Shown: in pieces, positions 22,114 to 33,600 of the stretch
Numbering within the stretch: the stretch's first letter is position 1
How the letters are laid out: each line of letters begins with the position of its first letter
Assembly: GCA_026545765.1 (NCBI GenBank)
Contig: CM048841.1
Location: forward strand, 98,599,352 to 98,663,351
Reading direction: 5' to 3'
Origin: Plantago major
Lineage: Eukaryota > Streptophyta > Magnoliopsida > Lamiales > Plantaginaceae
DNA length: 64,000 bases
Notes under the pieces: generated by a model
The model's input: the letters and a program-made list of their open reading frames with translations, nothing else
What the model was told of the DNA's origin: nothing
Database searches by the model: none
Made by a program: the position numbers and the translations under genes

Positions 22114-23501
22114 TCATTCTTTGCACTTGCAATACAAAACTTTCTTTTCAGCACGTATGTTTAGTACAACATCGGCCTGAAAAGTCAGACTAGCAGCACT
22201 TGGGTCTTTAGCATCCCTGGCAGTGAATGTCAGTTCATGATGCAGAATACTAACGCCATAAGACTTCAAGTTCTCAACTGCCACAGCCACGAAATTTGAA
22301 TGCTGCTAGAAAAGAAGGCGAATGATTACAATATCACATTTTATTTTAGAATTCTTCATAGTAAGAACAAGAATTGTCAAGCGAAAAAGAACACTTACGT
22401 GCTCTATGTTATAGCTTTCGATGGCCACCTTACAAAGTTCCATAAAACGATCTTGCTTCAAGAGTTGGGAACATTCACTAGGACTGAGAGGAGAGCCGAA
22501 GGGAAAATACTCTTTAATTCCATTAACTCCCTGCAAAAGATATGCAAGTGCAGTTATGAGATCCATAAAAGTAAAGAGCAGTAAAAAGGACACCAACACC
22601 ATCTTGAGGGATTAAAAACCATACCTTAAGGGATAAGAATTTTTCATTCGGCAACTGTTTTCAAGGAAAAAGAAAAGAGCATTGTAAGTAAACATCAGGA
22701 AAAATAACACCACACCAAACTTAGTAACTACAATGACTACAGATACTTCCATCAATTATACAAGTCAATTAGGATATGAATCCAGTACCACGATTGAAGT
22801 TGCATACATATAGTTTAGTTTGAGCTGAACTTATGTAGTTGCAAAAGAGAACCTTATTGACAAACTGATACTATTCCAGCAACTAGTCGAATAATAACAA
22901 AGAATAAGAAAAGGCCATATCTGGACAGGATACAGTAAAGGCACAGCACAGGCTTTGTCAATGTACCAGAAAATCATGGCTTTAGGGGTGGATTGTATGT
23001 AACCCATGTTCGATTTTATCATCATCATCATCATCATCATCGTATATAATAAGATAAAAACAGAATTCAATAGACTACTGTAACTTACTCGAACAAAGCC
23101 ATAGAATTGAATTGAATTGGGTAAAAAATTGAACACAAGAAATCCATAGATCAGTAGTTCCCAAATTAACACAGAAAACGAACAACAAAAAAGAGCAGAA
23201 TTGAATTCAATTGGGCAAAAATTGAACACAAGAAATCCATAGATCAGTAGTTCCCAAATTAACACAGAAAACGAACAACAAAAAAGAGCAGAATTGAATT
23301 CAAGTAAGGGATGCATTATTCATGTAAAATGCTTACAAGTTCCCTCTTCTCCCACTCTTCCAAACTGTTCTTCTTCTTCCAGTCTTCCAATTTCTTTTTT
23401 ATGATGGCCTCCCTATTCTCTTCAGGGAGACTTCTAAAAAGTTTTTCCGTTTTCTCTCTACGAAGGTTATCCAAATGGTATCCTGGTGGTAACGATCCCA
23501 T
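22114..23501 (-). CDS. Array gene M4, cystatin-like family, all exons open
   Basis: Exons: 23501-23337 (MGSLPPGYHLDNLRREK, WKKKNSLEEW subtype like M1), 22654-22625 (LPNEKFLSLK), 22530-22399 (KEYFPFGSPLSPSECSQLL) and 22305-22114 (ends CKCKE, stop). Every exon is a multiple of three and all borders are GT-AG, giving 172 residues. Intron 1 is shorter than in M1 because it lacks the hAT element. The protein has a charged helical N-terminus and a tentative cystatin-like C-terminus, with no signal peptide and no inhibitor loop. It faces P2. Just 5' of it a 386-bp segment including the start region is tandemly duplicated. Confidence 0.65.
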
Positions 23502-24212
23502 AGCTCCCAAACCCTAGAAATTAGAAAAGGGAATTCATTTCTTGCAAATATATTTGTGAATTGTTTTCTCTCTACGAAGGTTATCCAAATTGTCACTTGT
23601 TTCTCGGATCACGTGACTATACTATGGGCAGTTGGGCTTAACAAATATCAACTGAATTTGCGATAGGCCCAAGTCATTTTCCTTTTTATTCAGAACATAT
23701 AAATAAGAATGGGTTGAGCCGAGTTCGAGTCAAGATTGCGATTAAGATTTTAAAAAACCTAGTATTAAGAGCCTAGAATATGAAACTTATCGATCCTACT
23801 AAGAGGGAAGGCACCTTCAACTAAAAGTTTTTCCGTTTTCTCTCTACGAAGGTTATCCAAATGGTATCCTGGTGGTAACGATCCCATAGCTCCCAAACCC
23901 TAGAAATTAGAAAAGGGAATTCATTTCTTGCAAATATATTTGTGAATTGTTTTCTCTCTACGAAGGTTATCCAAATTGTCACTTGTTTCTCGGATCACGT
24001 TACTATACTATGGGCAGTTGGGCTTAACAAATATCAACTGAATTTGCGATAGGCCCAAGTCATTTTCCTTTTTATTCAGAACATATAAATAAGAATGGGT
24101 TGAGCCGAGTTCGAGTCAAGATTGCGATTAAGATTTTAAAAAACCTAGTATTAAGAGCCTAGAATATGAAACTTATCGATCCTACTAAGAGGGAAGGCAC
24201 CTTCAACTAAAA
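23437..24212. repeat. 386-bp direct tandem duplication covering the M4 5' end
   Basis: The block starting GTTTTTCCGTTTTCTCTCTACG at 23441 recurs at 23827 and both blocks end at CACCTTCAACTAAAAG. I saw about one mismatch (CACGTGAC against CACGTTAC). Each block also contains an inner small duplication of TTTTCTCTCTACGAAGG. The second block repeats the start codon region and upstream DNA of M4 exon 1. Confidence 0.9.
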
Positions 24213-25189
24213 GGAAAATGCGAGACAGAACTATGTGGGCTGCTCCGAGAGAATTCTTACGCCCATACAAATATATTAGATTCATTTTAGAAAGAAGTTG
24301 GTTACTCGTTTGAATTTCATTTAAATATGAATATATTATGTGTCACGAGCCTACCGAGTATCATCGAGCTGAGGATAGTAGAGCGAGCTTGAAATATGTT
24401 CGGTCTCATCTCGAAAACCTTATCAAATGAGTATAGCTCGAGCCTTATCAAGTCGAGCCATTGATAAGTCTCAAACCTCATCAAACCATTGGGACCACAC
24501 ATTAGCAATTTTACTAGACCGAGGCCAAAATTTGACATTTTACAAAAAAAATAATCCAGAAGTTTGAAAAAATGCAAATTGACCCTTCACATTTAAAATA
24601 TGTTCCCTTTTATATGCGTCTGTGATAGGTTCAAAATCTTATAAGCTCAACTCTATTTGACTATGAGCTCGGTTTGCATTTAAGCCTTCTCACAAGAAAG
24701 TCCAACTGTGATCTCAATATGGTTTTGACTTTGGAGATTCAAGCCTAATTAGCCTCAACTTCAGTCCCAATAGATTTTCTAAAACTCAGTGGTTAAATAC
24801 ATGACATGTGAACACCAAATTGGGCGGGTTGATCCCCCGGTTCTCTGATCCAATATTGGCATAAATTCAATAATAACTGAGATTTTTCGCATAATAGTCA
24901 GTGTATTTTTCACTTACGTGATAGCCTGATAGAGACAACTGCGTGTACTTGAAGGGTGTCGCGAATGCAGAGGGCACTGTCCATACATTATCACGCTCGA
25001 TGAATATCAGCTCGAGTTCCATGACAATTCCTGATAGATCGAAACCTGATGTTCCCAACTCATTCCTGGGGATTTTTCTGATGGGGAACTCCATGTGAGA
25101 AAGATGACAATAAGTCAAATTTGTCCGGTGAAGTTCCTAAGGAACGTGATAATTGTTTGGGGACTGCTATCATCAGATGCAGGGGCGGG
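24213..25189. repeat. Duplicated 5' flank of M4
   Basis: Close match to the M2 flank (9660-10674) and M6 flank (52850-53520). The minus-strand frame at 24867-25118 also occurs upstream of M2 and at 46.1 kb but lies in repeat-like sequence, and I see no gene family in it. Confidence 0.6.
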
Positions 25190-25454
25190 CCTACCACCCG
25201 GGCAAGCCCTAAGCTTTAGCCCGGGGTCCCCAGGAAAAAAAATGGTTAATTATGTTTAAGTAGTGTAAGTTTACATATTGTAATCAACAAGTTTAAAGTT
25301 AATATATGCTTTGTAGCTCAATTTGTAACAACCTTATAAACTTTGAAGCCATTTTTCAACAACCCGGGTTCAATTCCTGCCATCAACATTCCTTTTCTTA
25401 TCATTTTAGCATTTTTTTAAAGCCATTTTTCAACAACCCGAGTTCAATTCCTGT
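25190..25454. mobile_element. CAGGGGCGGA MITE, left part only
   Basis: Second copy of the MITE at 10675. It has the same left flank (atcagatg) and the same tRNA-like interior with two 75-bp units, and is cut at 25454 by the Tat-type LTR. Its right half is not found on the other side of that element. Confidence 0.7.
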
Positions 25455-26362
25455 TGTTGAGGGGTAAAACCTCGAACACTAACTAACTAAACTATTACAA
25501 GCAACCTAGTATAGGGCCCGCCTCCAACTCGAAGTCCGAAGCAGTACTTGTCCGTGCTAGTGTACCTGAAAGGACTAAGTGGGGGGGGGGGGGGGGGTTA
25601 GATAGGGTTACCCGGATTGCTTATGTCAATCCGGTAAGAGACTTTACTCAAGAGAGGGTTGTGAGCTCTCAATGTAATAGTTAAGAGGAAGGTTATAATG
25701 CCAAGCGCCACTTAGGGATTGTTGCCTCTGATTTTGCTTACCTTAAGGTCTTGGACCTTGTGCTATATTTATAGTTATCATGTACTTATGAAGAGATTCA
25801 TAAGATGATGCCAAGTCTATGATTCAGATTTGGACACCAATGCTACCTTTGGTCCATAGCCCAATAGTGAACAGTAGTCCAATACTAATTAGTGGGCATG
25901 GGAGGGTAGTATGGATCTTTTCCCTCTGAGAGTACTGTTTCGCCTGTTGGGTTCGTGTTAGTCCCTCGGACAGATCTGATCTGGTCCTGGGTAACTCAAG
26001 GTGTCCGTACCCAGAGTTTCACGGAAGTATCTCAGTGGTTCTGTTATATACGTTTGGTCTTACCGTGATGGTGGCGTCCGAGATTATCTCGTCCGGTCCG
26101 TTTGGCATCCTGGGACTGACAGTTTACGGTACTTGGAAGGACCGTGTGACCTTTTGTCAAGTTCGGAAGTCATCCATCTAGCTTGGTCGAACCTAGCTGA
26201 AATGGTGTGCTGACTTGTAAATACTAGTTGACCTGAGATGGTTTCCTTTATGTCGGACCATTCGAAGGTCGGACTAGCTCCGAATGGCTATTTCAGCCTT
26301 GATGCGCTTTAGGACACGCTCTATGGCGCCCTTAACGGATTGGACACATGTATGTATCAACA
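25455..26362 (-). mobile_element. 3' LTR of the Tat-type element
   Basis: 908 bp with TGTTGA...TCAACA ends. It contains a run of about 17 G (about 25581-25597). Immediately beyond its internal border at 26363-26378 the minus strand reads GGGGGGGACATA, a polypurine tract touching the LTR, which fixes the orientation. The left border interrupts the MITE at 25190. Confidence 0.8.
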
Positions 26363-26378
26363 TATGTCCCCCCCAGTT
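26363..26378 (-). promoter_or_regulatory. Polypurine tract
   Basis: Minus-strand CTGGGGGGGACATA directly precedes the LTR start TGTTGATAC, the expected position of the plus-strand DNA priming site in an LTR retrotransposon. Confidence 0.7.
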
Positions 26379-26960
26379 TCTAAGTATCTTAGTAGAAGAT
26401 AGTTGGTAACTGTGAAGAGAACAACTGTGTTGTGGAGCGTGTCCGAATCGTTAACTGGAAAAGGAAAAAAATCCTTTTTTTGGATTCGTCGTCCGTGTTC
26501 TTAGGAATTCAATATATCTCCCCCCCCCCCCCCCTTTCCTTCTATAGTCCGAGTTATGTAACGCTGGGACTGTAGATGGAAAAGGTATTTGTATTCGAGA
26601 TATATAGGTCCGAGTACGGTTAGGATTCGAAGAATCCCTCTGTGGAAGAGTGTATCGGAAGTTATCCGTTGGACCAAATATGTGAAGTGTTCCTCCTGGG
26701 CCGCTGATCCGTAAATCAAAGAGACCCATGTAGTTGCCTGTCCGGCCCACGGGGAAAGATCCCGGGTGAAACGATGCGACCGTTGGATTGAAAGGATCTC
26801 AACGGTTGGGATTTTGAACCCAATTGATGTGACTCTTCTGATGAGCATTAAATGTGATGCACTGATAGTTGTTCACTTGCGAACTGGCACAACCGTTGGA
26901 TTGGAAAGATCAATGGTCGGGGTTCGAATCCAGGCGATGTGACTCTTGGCCTTCCCCAAA
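26379..26960. other. Region between LTR and antisense promoter
   Basis: Non-coding. It includes a C run (26521-26534) and two diverged copies of a roughly 70-bp unit (ACCGTTGGATTG ... GATGTGACTCTT at about 26777 and 26890). The minus-strand frames of 99-115 codons over 26451-26848 lack any motif I know. Confidence 0.4.
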
Positions 26961-26980
26961 TTGTCCCTACAAATAGTTAG
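26961..26980 (+). promoter_or_regulatory. Candidate promoter of the antisense gene
   Basis: CCCTACAAATAG is a TATA-like box on the plus strand. It is followed by a likely leader and a GTAAGT donor at 27169 that pairs with CCCTAG at 27681, two bases before the ATG of the antisense ORF. The two elements together suggest a dedicated transcript with a leader intron. This is inferred from sequence pattern only. Confidence 0.4.
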
Positions 26981-27682
26981 CCCATCATTCGCTTTCACAC
27001 TTTAGCCACATCGAAACTCAGAGTGACTATCAAGTATTCCGAGCAATCAAAGGCCGATCCGAGCAACTGAAATTCACGAAACTTTGGAATTTCCACCTCA
27101 GATTCGTACCCTCGGAGAGCTAGCAAAGCTTCATCATCCGTTCGAGCGTATCAACTCGACTTTGTCAAGTAAGTACACCTCGACTCTTCTTGAAGTTTCT
27201 TATCTTTGCGATATGCCTGCTGCATGCCTAGTATGTTTTTGCCTTGGTCGAGTATCCATTTGTTGATTCTGTGATAGCGAATGTTGCTAGTGATAGGCTT
27301 TAGCAGCGTACTTAGTTGGACTATTCCTCCTTTGTGTTGTACCGTGCTAATTTTCTTAACTGGTAGCTTGTTGATTCATCTCGTATGTCATGCTCGCTGT
27401 AACCAAAACTTGATTATACATGTTTATCTGGTTATGCCTTGGCGTCGTGTGGCACACAGTTTTTCATAAGTTGTCCCTGTTAACGTGCTGAGTAGGGTAG
27501 ATGATTGTGCCAATGGCACATCTCTCTGTGCCATGGTTAGTGCCCATAGTGTTGAGACTATACTTCATGCAGAAAATATGGTAAGGTAGAACTTTGTCGG
27601 ATCGCCTGACCTAATAAGACATCTAAATGAACTTTCGGACAATCACAACTTTTGTTTCTGACCCAATTCCTTCTGCCCTAGG

Positions 27683-30525
27683 ATGTCCGGGAGCGATAGT
27701 CAGAATGTCCGCGAGGCTCAAGGTTACCATGACGGAGCAAATTTGGAGATCGGGTCCGCGGAGTTAACCACATCCGTGGGAGACTATCTGATCGTGGATC
27801 TCGTGTCTTCCAGGGACTCCGACGTTGGACATAGAGTCCGTGATTCAGCGGAACCTCAGCCGGACAGAATAGTGGGCCAAGGAGATGCTACTAGGACGAG
27901 AGCGCTAGCTAGTACATTCTCGGATCATAGGTGGCGTTGGGGAGTTTGTGGATCCAAATGAGCCTCAAACTAAACGGGAAGGCGACAGTGGTCAGGAGGC
28001 TGATGATGTGGAAATGTTCGAGGCCGGGGAAGAGGACCGCGTGGTGGCGGGAATAGGTCCATCCAACCCTAGCACATATGGGAGAACTGAAGGTGGTGAA
28101 GAGGAGGAGGATGAGGAAGAGGATGGGGAGGAAGAAGAGGAGAGCTCTCTAGTCGCTCGCCCACGGAGACGTACTGGTCGTCGGATTGGGTTACACCCTG
28201 CCTCGTTCGCTCAATCCCATCTTCCGTTAATAGAGGGTCGTGGTGCAAAGGCAGCCAGAATTAAATTCCCTCGTCCTGCGTCCGCAGTAGTGATAGCAGG
28301 TGAATTTGGAGAACTAAATGCGGACGGACTTCTTCCTACTTGTCCGTCGAAGGTTAAGCCTGAGGACATTCCCGAGTGGAGGCAGAAATGGGAAATTCCC
28401 TAGTTCGTTGAAATCATGATCCCCGAGCCTGGGCATGCATTCTATAATCCGCATGCTGGGTACATGTGCGTGCATGAAGTGGCCTTCGCTTGTGGATGGA
28501 AGGTCCCCATTGCACCTGAACTGAAGCACATCCTGAATCACATCGGGATTGGTCTGACTCAGGTTATCCCAAAGTCCTTGGGTAACCTTATTTGTTTCGT
28601 GATTTTTTGTAAGAAGAAAGGGCAGCCGGTGAATTTCAAGAACTTTAGGCAGCTTTTCCATGTTACCTTTAGTCCGGGGAATCCCCCGTTTTATACTTTT
28701 GTTGCTAGGAAACCCTACAACTTCATTTCGGACTCCATTTTGTCTTTGGGGTCGAAGTGGTGGGACAAGTACGTTTTTGTGCGGATAGCCCTGAAACCTG
28801 GGACGTCCGAGAGGCAACGAGAACAATGGGGGCTGCCGATAAAGTTCTTAAGGGAGGCTATCCCGGATTGGCGTCCCCTTCCGAAGAACGTGGCTCCGTG
28901 GGTGACAGCGATCCACAAAAAGAATAACCCACCTACTTACCCGTTCCACGGATTGATCTGTCAGCCGCTGCCTTACTTGTGCGGAATGACCGACCTCGTG
29001 GAAGTTGGAGGAAAAACGGACTTTAGTAAGGATTCTGAACTTAGGATTTGTGCCTTTCTTTCTTTGGAATGTTCTGTGTTGATACTTCCTTTCTGCAATT
29101 TCGGTAATTCTTCTTTTATATATCCGTGTTTGACACTTCTCTTTTGTTGCGCAGCTCACTGGTTTGATTACATCATGTCGATGCTCCGTGAGAAGAAGAG
29201 ATTGCAGAGGGAACAACAAGCCCTGGAGGTCGCTGTTGGTCAGAGAACCAAGATCATCAATACGTCCACGGGTCTCCCTATGGCGGATCCAAAAAATGTG
29301 GCAGTGTTTGCTGCAAAGGAGGAAAGGTGGAACAAGGCTGGAGAAGATCCACAGGCCTTGGTGGTGCCCGACAAAGGCAAAGGCCCTGCCACTCGGAGCG
29401 CCACTGCCTCCAAGCCACTCGCTTCCGCTGCTTCGGTACCCCAACGGGAGGTGTTAATGCGGGACTCCATAACCTCGGGGCGCAAGAGGGGAGCAACCAC
29501 GGAGGCTTCCCTTGCAGCAAAGAGGCAGCAGTTGTCCGCTGTCCTGCCCGTCGACCAAGCTGCTCTCGATGAGGAATACGAGCGTGCCCGCAGACTTCCT
29601 GAGGTGGAGCGGTTTGGAGGGCTTGACGAGCTATACTAGCGGGTAAGTAATTATCTCATGCTCTTCTTGCCAAGTTCTTGGTATAATAAAAATACGACTT
29701 ATGTCCCTGCGGACCTCTTGCAGCTCGGATGTTTCGTCAGAGCTACAGTGGAAGGCCGGTGAACGTGCTACGATTGAGGAGGATCTGCACAAGGCCGTAG
29801 CCACTGCTGCGGATGAGGCCGAGAAGGTGAAGCAGTTGACAATGGAGCTGAAAGAGAATGAAGTGAAGTTTCACAAGTTGAAGACCAGCTGGGAAGAGAT
29901 CAAGGCGGACCTTGACTGGCAGGAGAATTTTGTCCATAGGTCAATGAAGGCCTTCCTGGACTCAAAGGATATCCCGCTCGGGGGCCTCCAATATGCTCGC
30001 CTTCAGGCTGGTCGTGACTTTATGGACTCGGACTCTTTCAAGTTTTTTATGGCGGACAAGTCTGATGCCTCCCGTTTAGATGGGTTTTCATCCACTATCA
30101 GCCAGCTGCAGTCCAAGGGACTACTTCCGCAGAACTTTGACTGGAAGGCTGAAGGGTTGATACCTTATGCGGACGCTAATGGCGTGGAGGTCCCTGTGGA
30201 CAATGTCTCGGACGAACGGTTGGCCGCTTGCGAGTTTTCATAGCTAGTCACCGAGGAGGGTGAGATCGAGATCCAAAACGGCGGACCCTTCCTTCCGAGG
30301 TGTGTCCCGGACGCCCTCCGAAAGGTCTGCTTTGTACCTTTTGATAACTACCGGGCTTTCCTGAGGGACTGGTACTTCCTGCCTTCTCGGGTCGTTGGTC
30401 TTGATGCAGACTTCAACTTGTTTGAGATCGCTGAATCCCTTGCCGCTCAAGCAACTGCTAACTCATCTTCCACCAATCCGCCTCAGTCTGGTGAAGCTGG
30501 TCCGAGCCAAGCTGGCCCTCAGTGA
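27683..30525 (+). pseudogene. Antisense ORF of Tat element (putative gypsy-type transposon family)
   Basis: A multi-part coding region runs opposite to pol. An acidic N-terminus (27683-28403; GGEEEEDEEEDGEEEEESS) is followed by a globular part (28416-29024; EVAFACGWKVPIAPELKHI, KSLGNLICFVIFCKKKGQPV) that fits the plant putative gypsy-type transposon domain. After a likely intron (29025-29154) comes a basic and charged segment (HWFDYIMSMLREKKRLQREQ), and then from about 29723 a coiled-coil and C-terminal part (LTMELKENEVKFHKLK) ending at TGA near 30525. It has one frameshift near 27950 and three in-frame TAG codons (28401, 29637, 30241) but otherwise stays open. Molecular function is not known. 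It is non-functional as an uninterrupted protein. Confidence 0.6.
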
Positions 30526-31058
30526 GAAGTCCGGGGTATGCCCCGTGGAAATTATGTACTTGTTGAATTTTCCTGTTGAATTTGTTATCTTTTGATGGCG
30601 CAGAATGTCGCCCTGTACAATGCTTTCACTCCTAGCTACCTGTGGAGTTATGCTTCCCGCGCTTCCGAATCATTACTTGCTTTCTTCTTTGCTCCCTTTT
30701 TACTTATAGTTCATATGCTGAGTTATTGTAAAATACTCATCTCTTAAGAACACGGATCACTGTTGATGGCGTCAAATTGTAGAAGTCAAACCATCATCTT
30801 TTCGATCCTCGGACCGTTCGTTCTTTTCGATGCATAATTCTTCTAGAAGTGGGAAGGTGAAACAGTGAAATAGTCATTATGACTACGTCTTTTCATCTTC
30901 TTAGCTGTCGGATGATTGACAAGTGGCGTGATCGTAAAGATTCACCGCTATTATAAATAAGACTATGGTAACTGCTCCTTTCTTACTGCTTGGACGTTTC
31001 ATCAATTCTCTCCCCATTTAGCACATTTTAATTTTCAACGGAGGTATATTTCTTCAGG
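30526..31058 (+). promoter_or_regulatory. Spacer with TATA box before second antisense ORF
   Basis: No coding frame is supported. TTATAAATAA at 30951-30960 is a good plant TATA box 100 bp ahead of the ATG at 31059. Confidence 0.4.
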
Positions 31059-31340
31059 ATGTCGGAATCCGACGGAGAAGAATATCAACATTGGGTGAGC
31101 TGCGCTTGCGGGCATATGAATCCGCCAATTTATCCGGGTAAAGGGACCGCGGACAACCCAATCCTTCTCGATTTCGAAAGCGATCCTCCTCGATGTCCGG
31201 GGATAGCTAGGAGGTTAGCTGAAGAAGAGAGGGAGAGGACGTTGAAGATGATCCGTAGGAGAATCCGAATGCAGCAGCAAGCTCGTCAGGCTCGAGGTGG
31301 TGGCTCGGAGTCCCAAGGCTCCACTTCCGGAATCCGCTGA
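31059..31340 (+). CDS. Second small antisense ORF in Tat element
   Basis: 93 codons, starting MSESDGEEYQHWVSCACGHM and ending in a TGA. The N-terminal half has a CxCxxH-type cluster (SCACGHMNPP). The C-terminal half is arginine- and glutamine-rich (RRRIRMQQQARQARGG) and probably nucleic-acid binding or helical. It is preceded by a TATA box at 30952. I do not recognise the family. It may be an independent small product of the element or a detached part of the larger antisense ORF. Coding status rests on an open frame, a plausible promoter and amino-acid composition. Confidence 0.35.
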   Translation: MSESDGEEYQHWVSCACGHMNPPIYPGKGTADNPILLDFESDPPRCPGIARRLAEEERERTLKMIRRRIRMQQQARQARGGGSESQGSTSGIR

Positions 31341-32461
31341 AGGAACAAGGCGGGGTATGCCCTGTTGAAGTATGTACTGTCCATGGACCTGTACAAATTG
31401 CAGCTTCCGTGTGTAGATGCTTGGAAAATTTTGTTTATAAAATTCGGGCTATTTTCATCAGTTGGAATCGCCACCTTTTTCTTATTCGTACTTCGTCGGA
31501 TCATATTGACGCGCTTAGCCTTGTAAGATAATTAACAAATATGAACTCAGACGTGGTTGATGGACTTGTTTGGGTTTGGTTGGATAACTCAACTGTCCCA
31601 ACACTGTCCGATCTAAAGGGGTGACTCGAGCCCAATGCTGACGTCAATCAGTTAGCATGGTGGACGCTGATTGGTTGGAATGTTCTATAAAAAGACACGA
31701 TCCCAGTACCAAAATCGTGTGGACTGATCCCAAATTCGTGTTTCTCTATCTGTGTCGTTTTGGCTTGTCTACAAGCCCTTAAAGCTGGACCTCTTCTTTT
31801 TCTCTTCCAAACCTACTTTAGTGGCTCAAATCTATCTTGAATTGGTAATAGTCCCCTGACTTCAAGAGAGTTGGAGTCTCTAAAGATGGTTAAGCAGAGA
31901 TCTCAGTCCTTTCGGCTTGTATATACCTTTGTCTGTTGGTACGCAGTTCTTCCCAGATGCTGGATCTACACCACCATGGTACGGTGATATCATGAAAGAT
32001 TCTGTCATGTCTAACCATTTTGCCTTGTGCAGGTAGACCAAGTTCTTGGTCTCCACGGAAACTGTACTTTCCGATTAATATGGAAAAAGCATTTCCTGAC
32101 GAAGGAATAGTCTCGACGGGAGATGACGTATCTCTGGAGACTTGCTCTATAGTTTACGTATTGCGTCTGTAGATCCGGATAAAGGTCCGAGATACTAGAC
32201 TGTAAAGACAACATTATGTATAATTCGTCAGCTATGAGTAAAACTCACTGCTTGCCTTTTTGTCAATTGAACGTTAAATTTCAGATGCACGAATTGAGAG
32301 ATAGAAGTTGTATTGATTTGCCGAAAATTCAATTACAACTTGTGGGCTAAATGGCCAATGACGAAAGGATTAACAAAAAACAGAACTGACGGAGTTCCGT
32401 GTAATAGATAGTTGGAATCTAAAATAACCAATCAATCTGACGGAGATTCGTGTAACCATCC
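31341..32461. other. Non-coding Tat internal region
   Basis: About 1.1 kb with no convincing frame. Another TATA-like TTCTATAAAAAGACACG occurs at about 31682-31698 on the plus strand with no ORF behind it. On the minus strand this is the stretch just after the integrase stop. Confidence 0.4.
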
Positions 32462-33480
32462 CTATGCGTAAAACTTTTGAAGGTTTCTAGCATTCCATGT
32501 ACGCTTGAGTGGGTGCCCGCGCTCATCTTCCAATTCATAACTCCCATTCGCTCTTGCTCCGACAATCTTGTAGGGTCCTTCCCATTTAGGTTTGAGTTTT
32601 CCAACATTGGTCAAAATGTCCGCCCGACGAAGTACTAGGTCTCCCACCTGCAGGTTTTTCGCTTGGACGTTCTTGTTGTATGCTCGGGCAGCAGTTGCTT
32701 GATACCTATAGATATTAGCCAGCGCTTCAGTTCTTTTCTGTTCCAGTACGTCCAGGTCGAATATCCGAGCTGCACAATTGATGGAATCTTTGAATTCTTG
32801 GACCCTCATAGTCTCAACAGCAATTTCTGCTGGTATAACTGCTTCCGAGCAAAATACCAGGGCAAATGGAGTTTCTCTGGTCGCGGTCCGTGCGGTGGTG
32901 CGATGAGCCCATAATACGCCATCTAGGTCGTCCGCCCAGCTTTCTTGGGAAGTTCTCAACCGCTTTTCTAGGATCTTGACTATTGTCTTGTTTGTGGACT
33001 CATTGTCCGCTTGTTTATGCGGATATCCAACAGATGTGAATCGTTGTTCGATTTTGAAGGACTCCAGCCATTCCTTGAGCCTATTGCCTGAAAACTGGGC
33101 ACCGTTGTCCGAGACGAGAACTTTGGTCAGACCAAAGCGCAAATGATGTTCTTCCAGATGAAGGTCCGCACTCGACTCTCTGTAATGGTTGCCACAGCTT
33201 CCGCTTCTACCCATTTGGTTAAATATTCCACGGCCACGATCAGGAACTTCTTCTGCTGAGTGCCCCTCGGGAACGGTCCGACAATATCAATGCCCCACTG
33301 ATTAAATGGACACGCTATGATTGACGGAATTATAGGACGCGTCAGACGATGTGGAACGTTCGCATAGTACTGGCAATCAGGGCACTTCCGAGCGTGATTG
33401 GCGGAATCTTTATCAATGCTAGGCCAGTAATAGCCTTGTCTATGATTTTCTGGGCAAGAGTTCTTCCCCCGGAAAGAGCT
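32462..33480 (-). pseudogene. Tat-lineage integrase, frameshifted
   Basis: Read from 33480 down: GGRTLAQKII, then an HHCC zinc-binding segment (HARKCPDCQYY), the DDE core with D in WGIDIVGPFP, D in VLVSDNGAQF and E in QADNESTNKT, and the C-terminal PKWEGPYKIVGARANGSYEL to NLQKFYA and stop at 32462. Two frameshifts are seen, near 33430 and near 33150. The last 250 codons are uninterrupted and all three catalytic acids remain. The enzyme would join element DNA to the host genome. The upstream pol domains are absent. Confidence 0.8.
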
Positions 33481-33485
33481 GAAAG

Positions 33486-33600
33486 ATGTCGACCAACACT
33501 TGATTATATGATTCTAGAATTTGTTTATATTCGAACAAGTAAAAAAAGATACAAAATAATAATATTGGTGAAAGATATGTCAAGAACCAATCAAATAGTA
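33486..33600. repeat. Satellite-like fragment at the Tat break
   Basis: Contains CAACACTTGATTATATGATTC and GTGAAAGATATGTCAAGAACC, both units of the tandem array at 62817-64000 and also present at 60640-60790. It joins the truncated integrase to the P3 upstream flank. Confidence 0.6.

Larger units (their letters stand above)
25455..33485 (-). mobile_element. Ty3/gypsy Tat-lineage element, 5' half missing
   Basis: On the minus strand the order is integrase (33480-32462), a long region holding plus-strand antisense ORFs (31340-27683), a polypurine tract, then a 3' LTR (26362-25455). The 5' LTR, gag, protease, RT and RNase H are absent. At about 33486 the element stops and satellite-like sequence begins. 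Extra antisense ORFs between integrase and 3' LTR are known from Tat-lineage elements and fit this layout. Confidence 0.75.

Noticed and set aside
24867-25118. Conserved minus-strand ORF (also at 10435-10716 and 46003-46299)
   Set aside because: Conserved because the M-gene flank is duplicated. I see no start context, splice pattern or family that supports coding.
26451-26848. Overlapping minus-strand ORFs of 99 and 115 codons
   Set aside because: They cross LTR-adjacent low-complexity DNA (C run) with no motif, and stand where Tat elements have non-coding sequence.
28314-29444. Minus-strand ORFs of 170 and 198 codons
   Set aside because: They are shadows of the plus-strand antisense ORF, which has the recognisable domain and composition.
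31682-31698. Third antisense promoter in the Tat element
   Set aside because: A TATA-like TTCTATAAAAAG is present, but no ORF or splice signals follow it.
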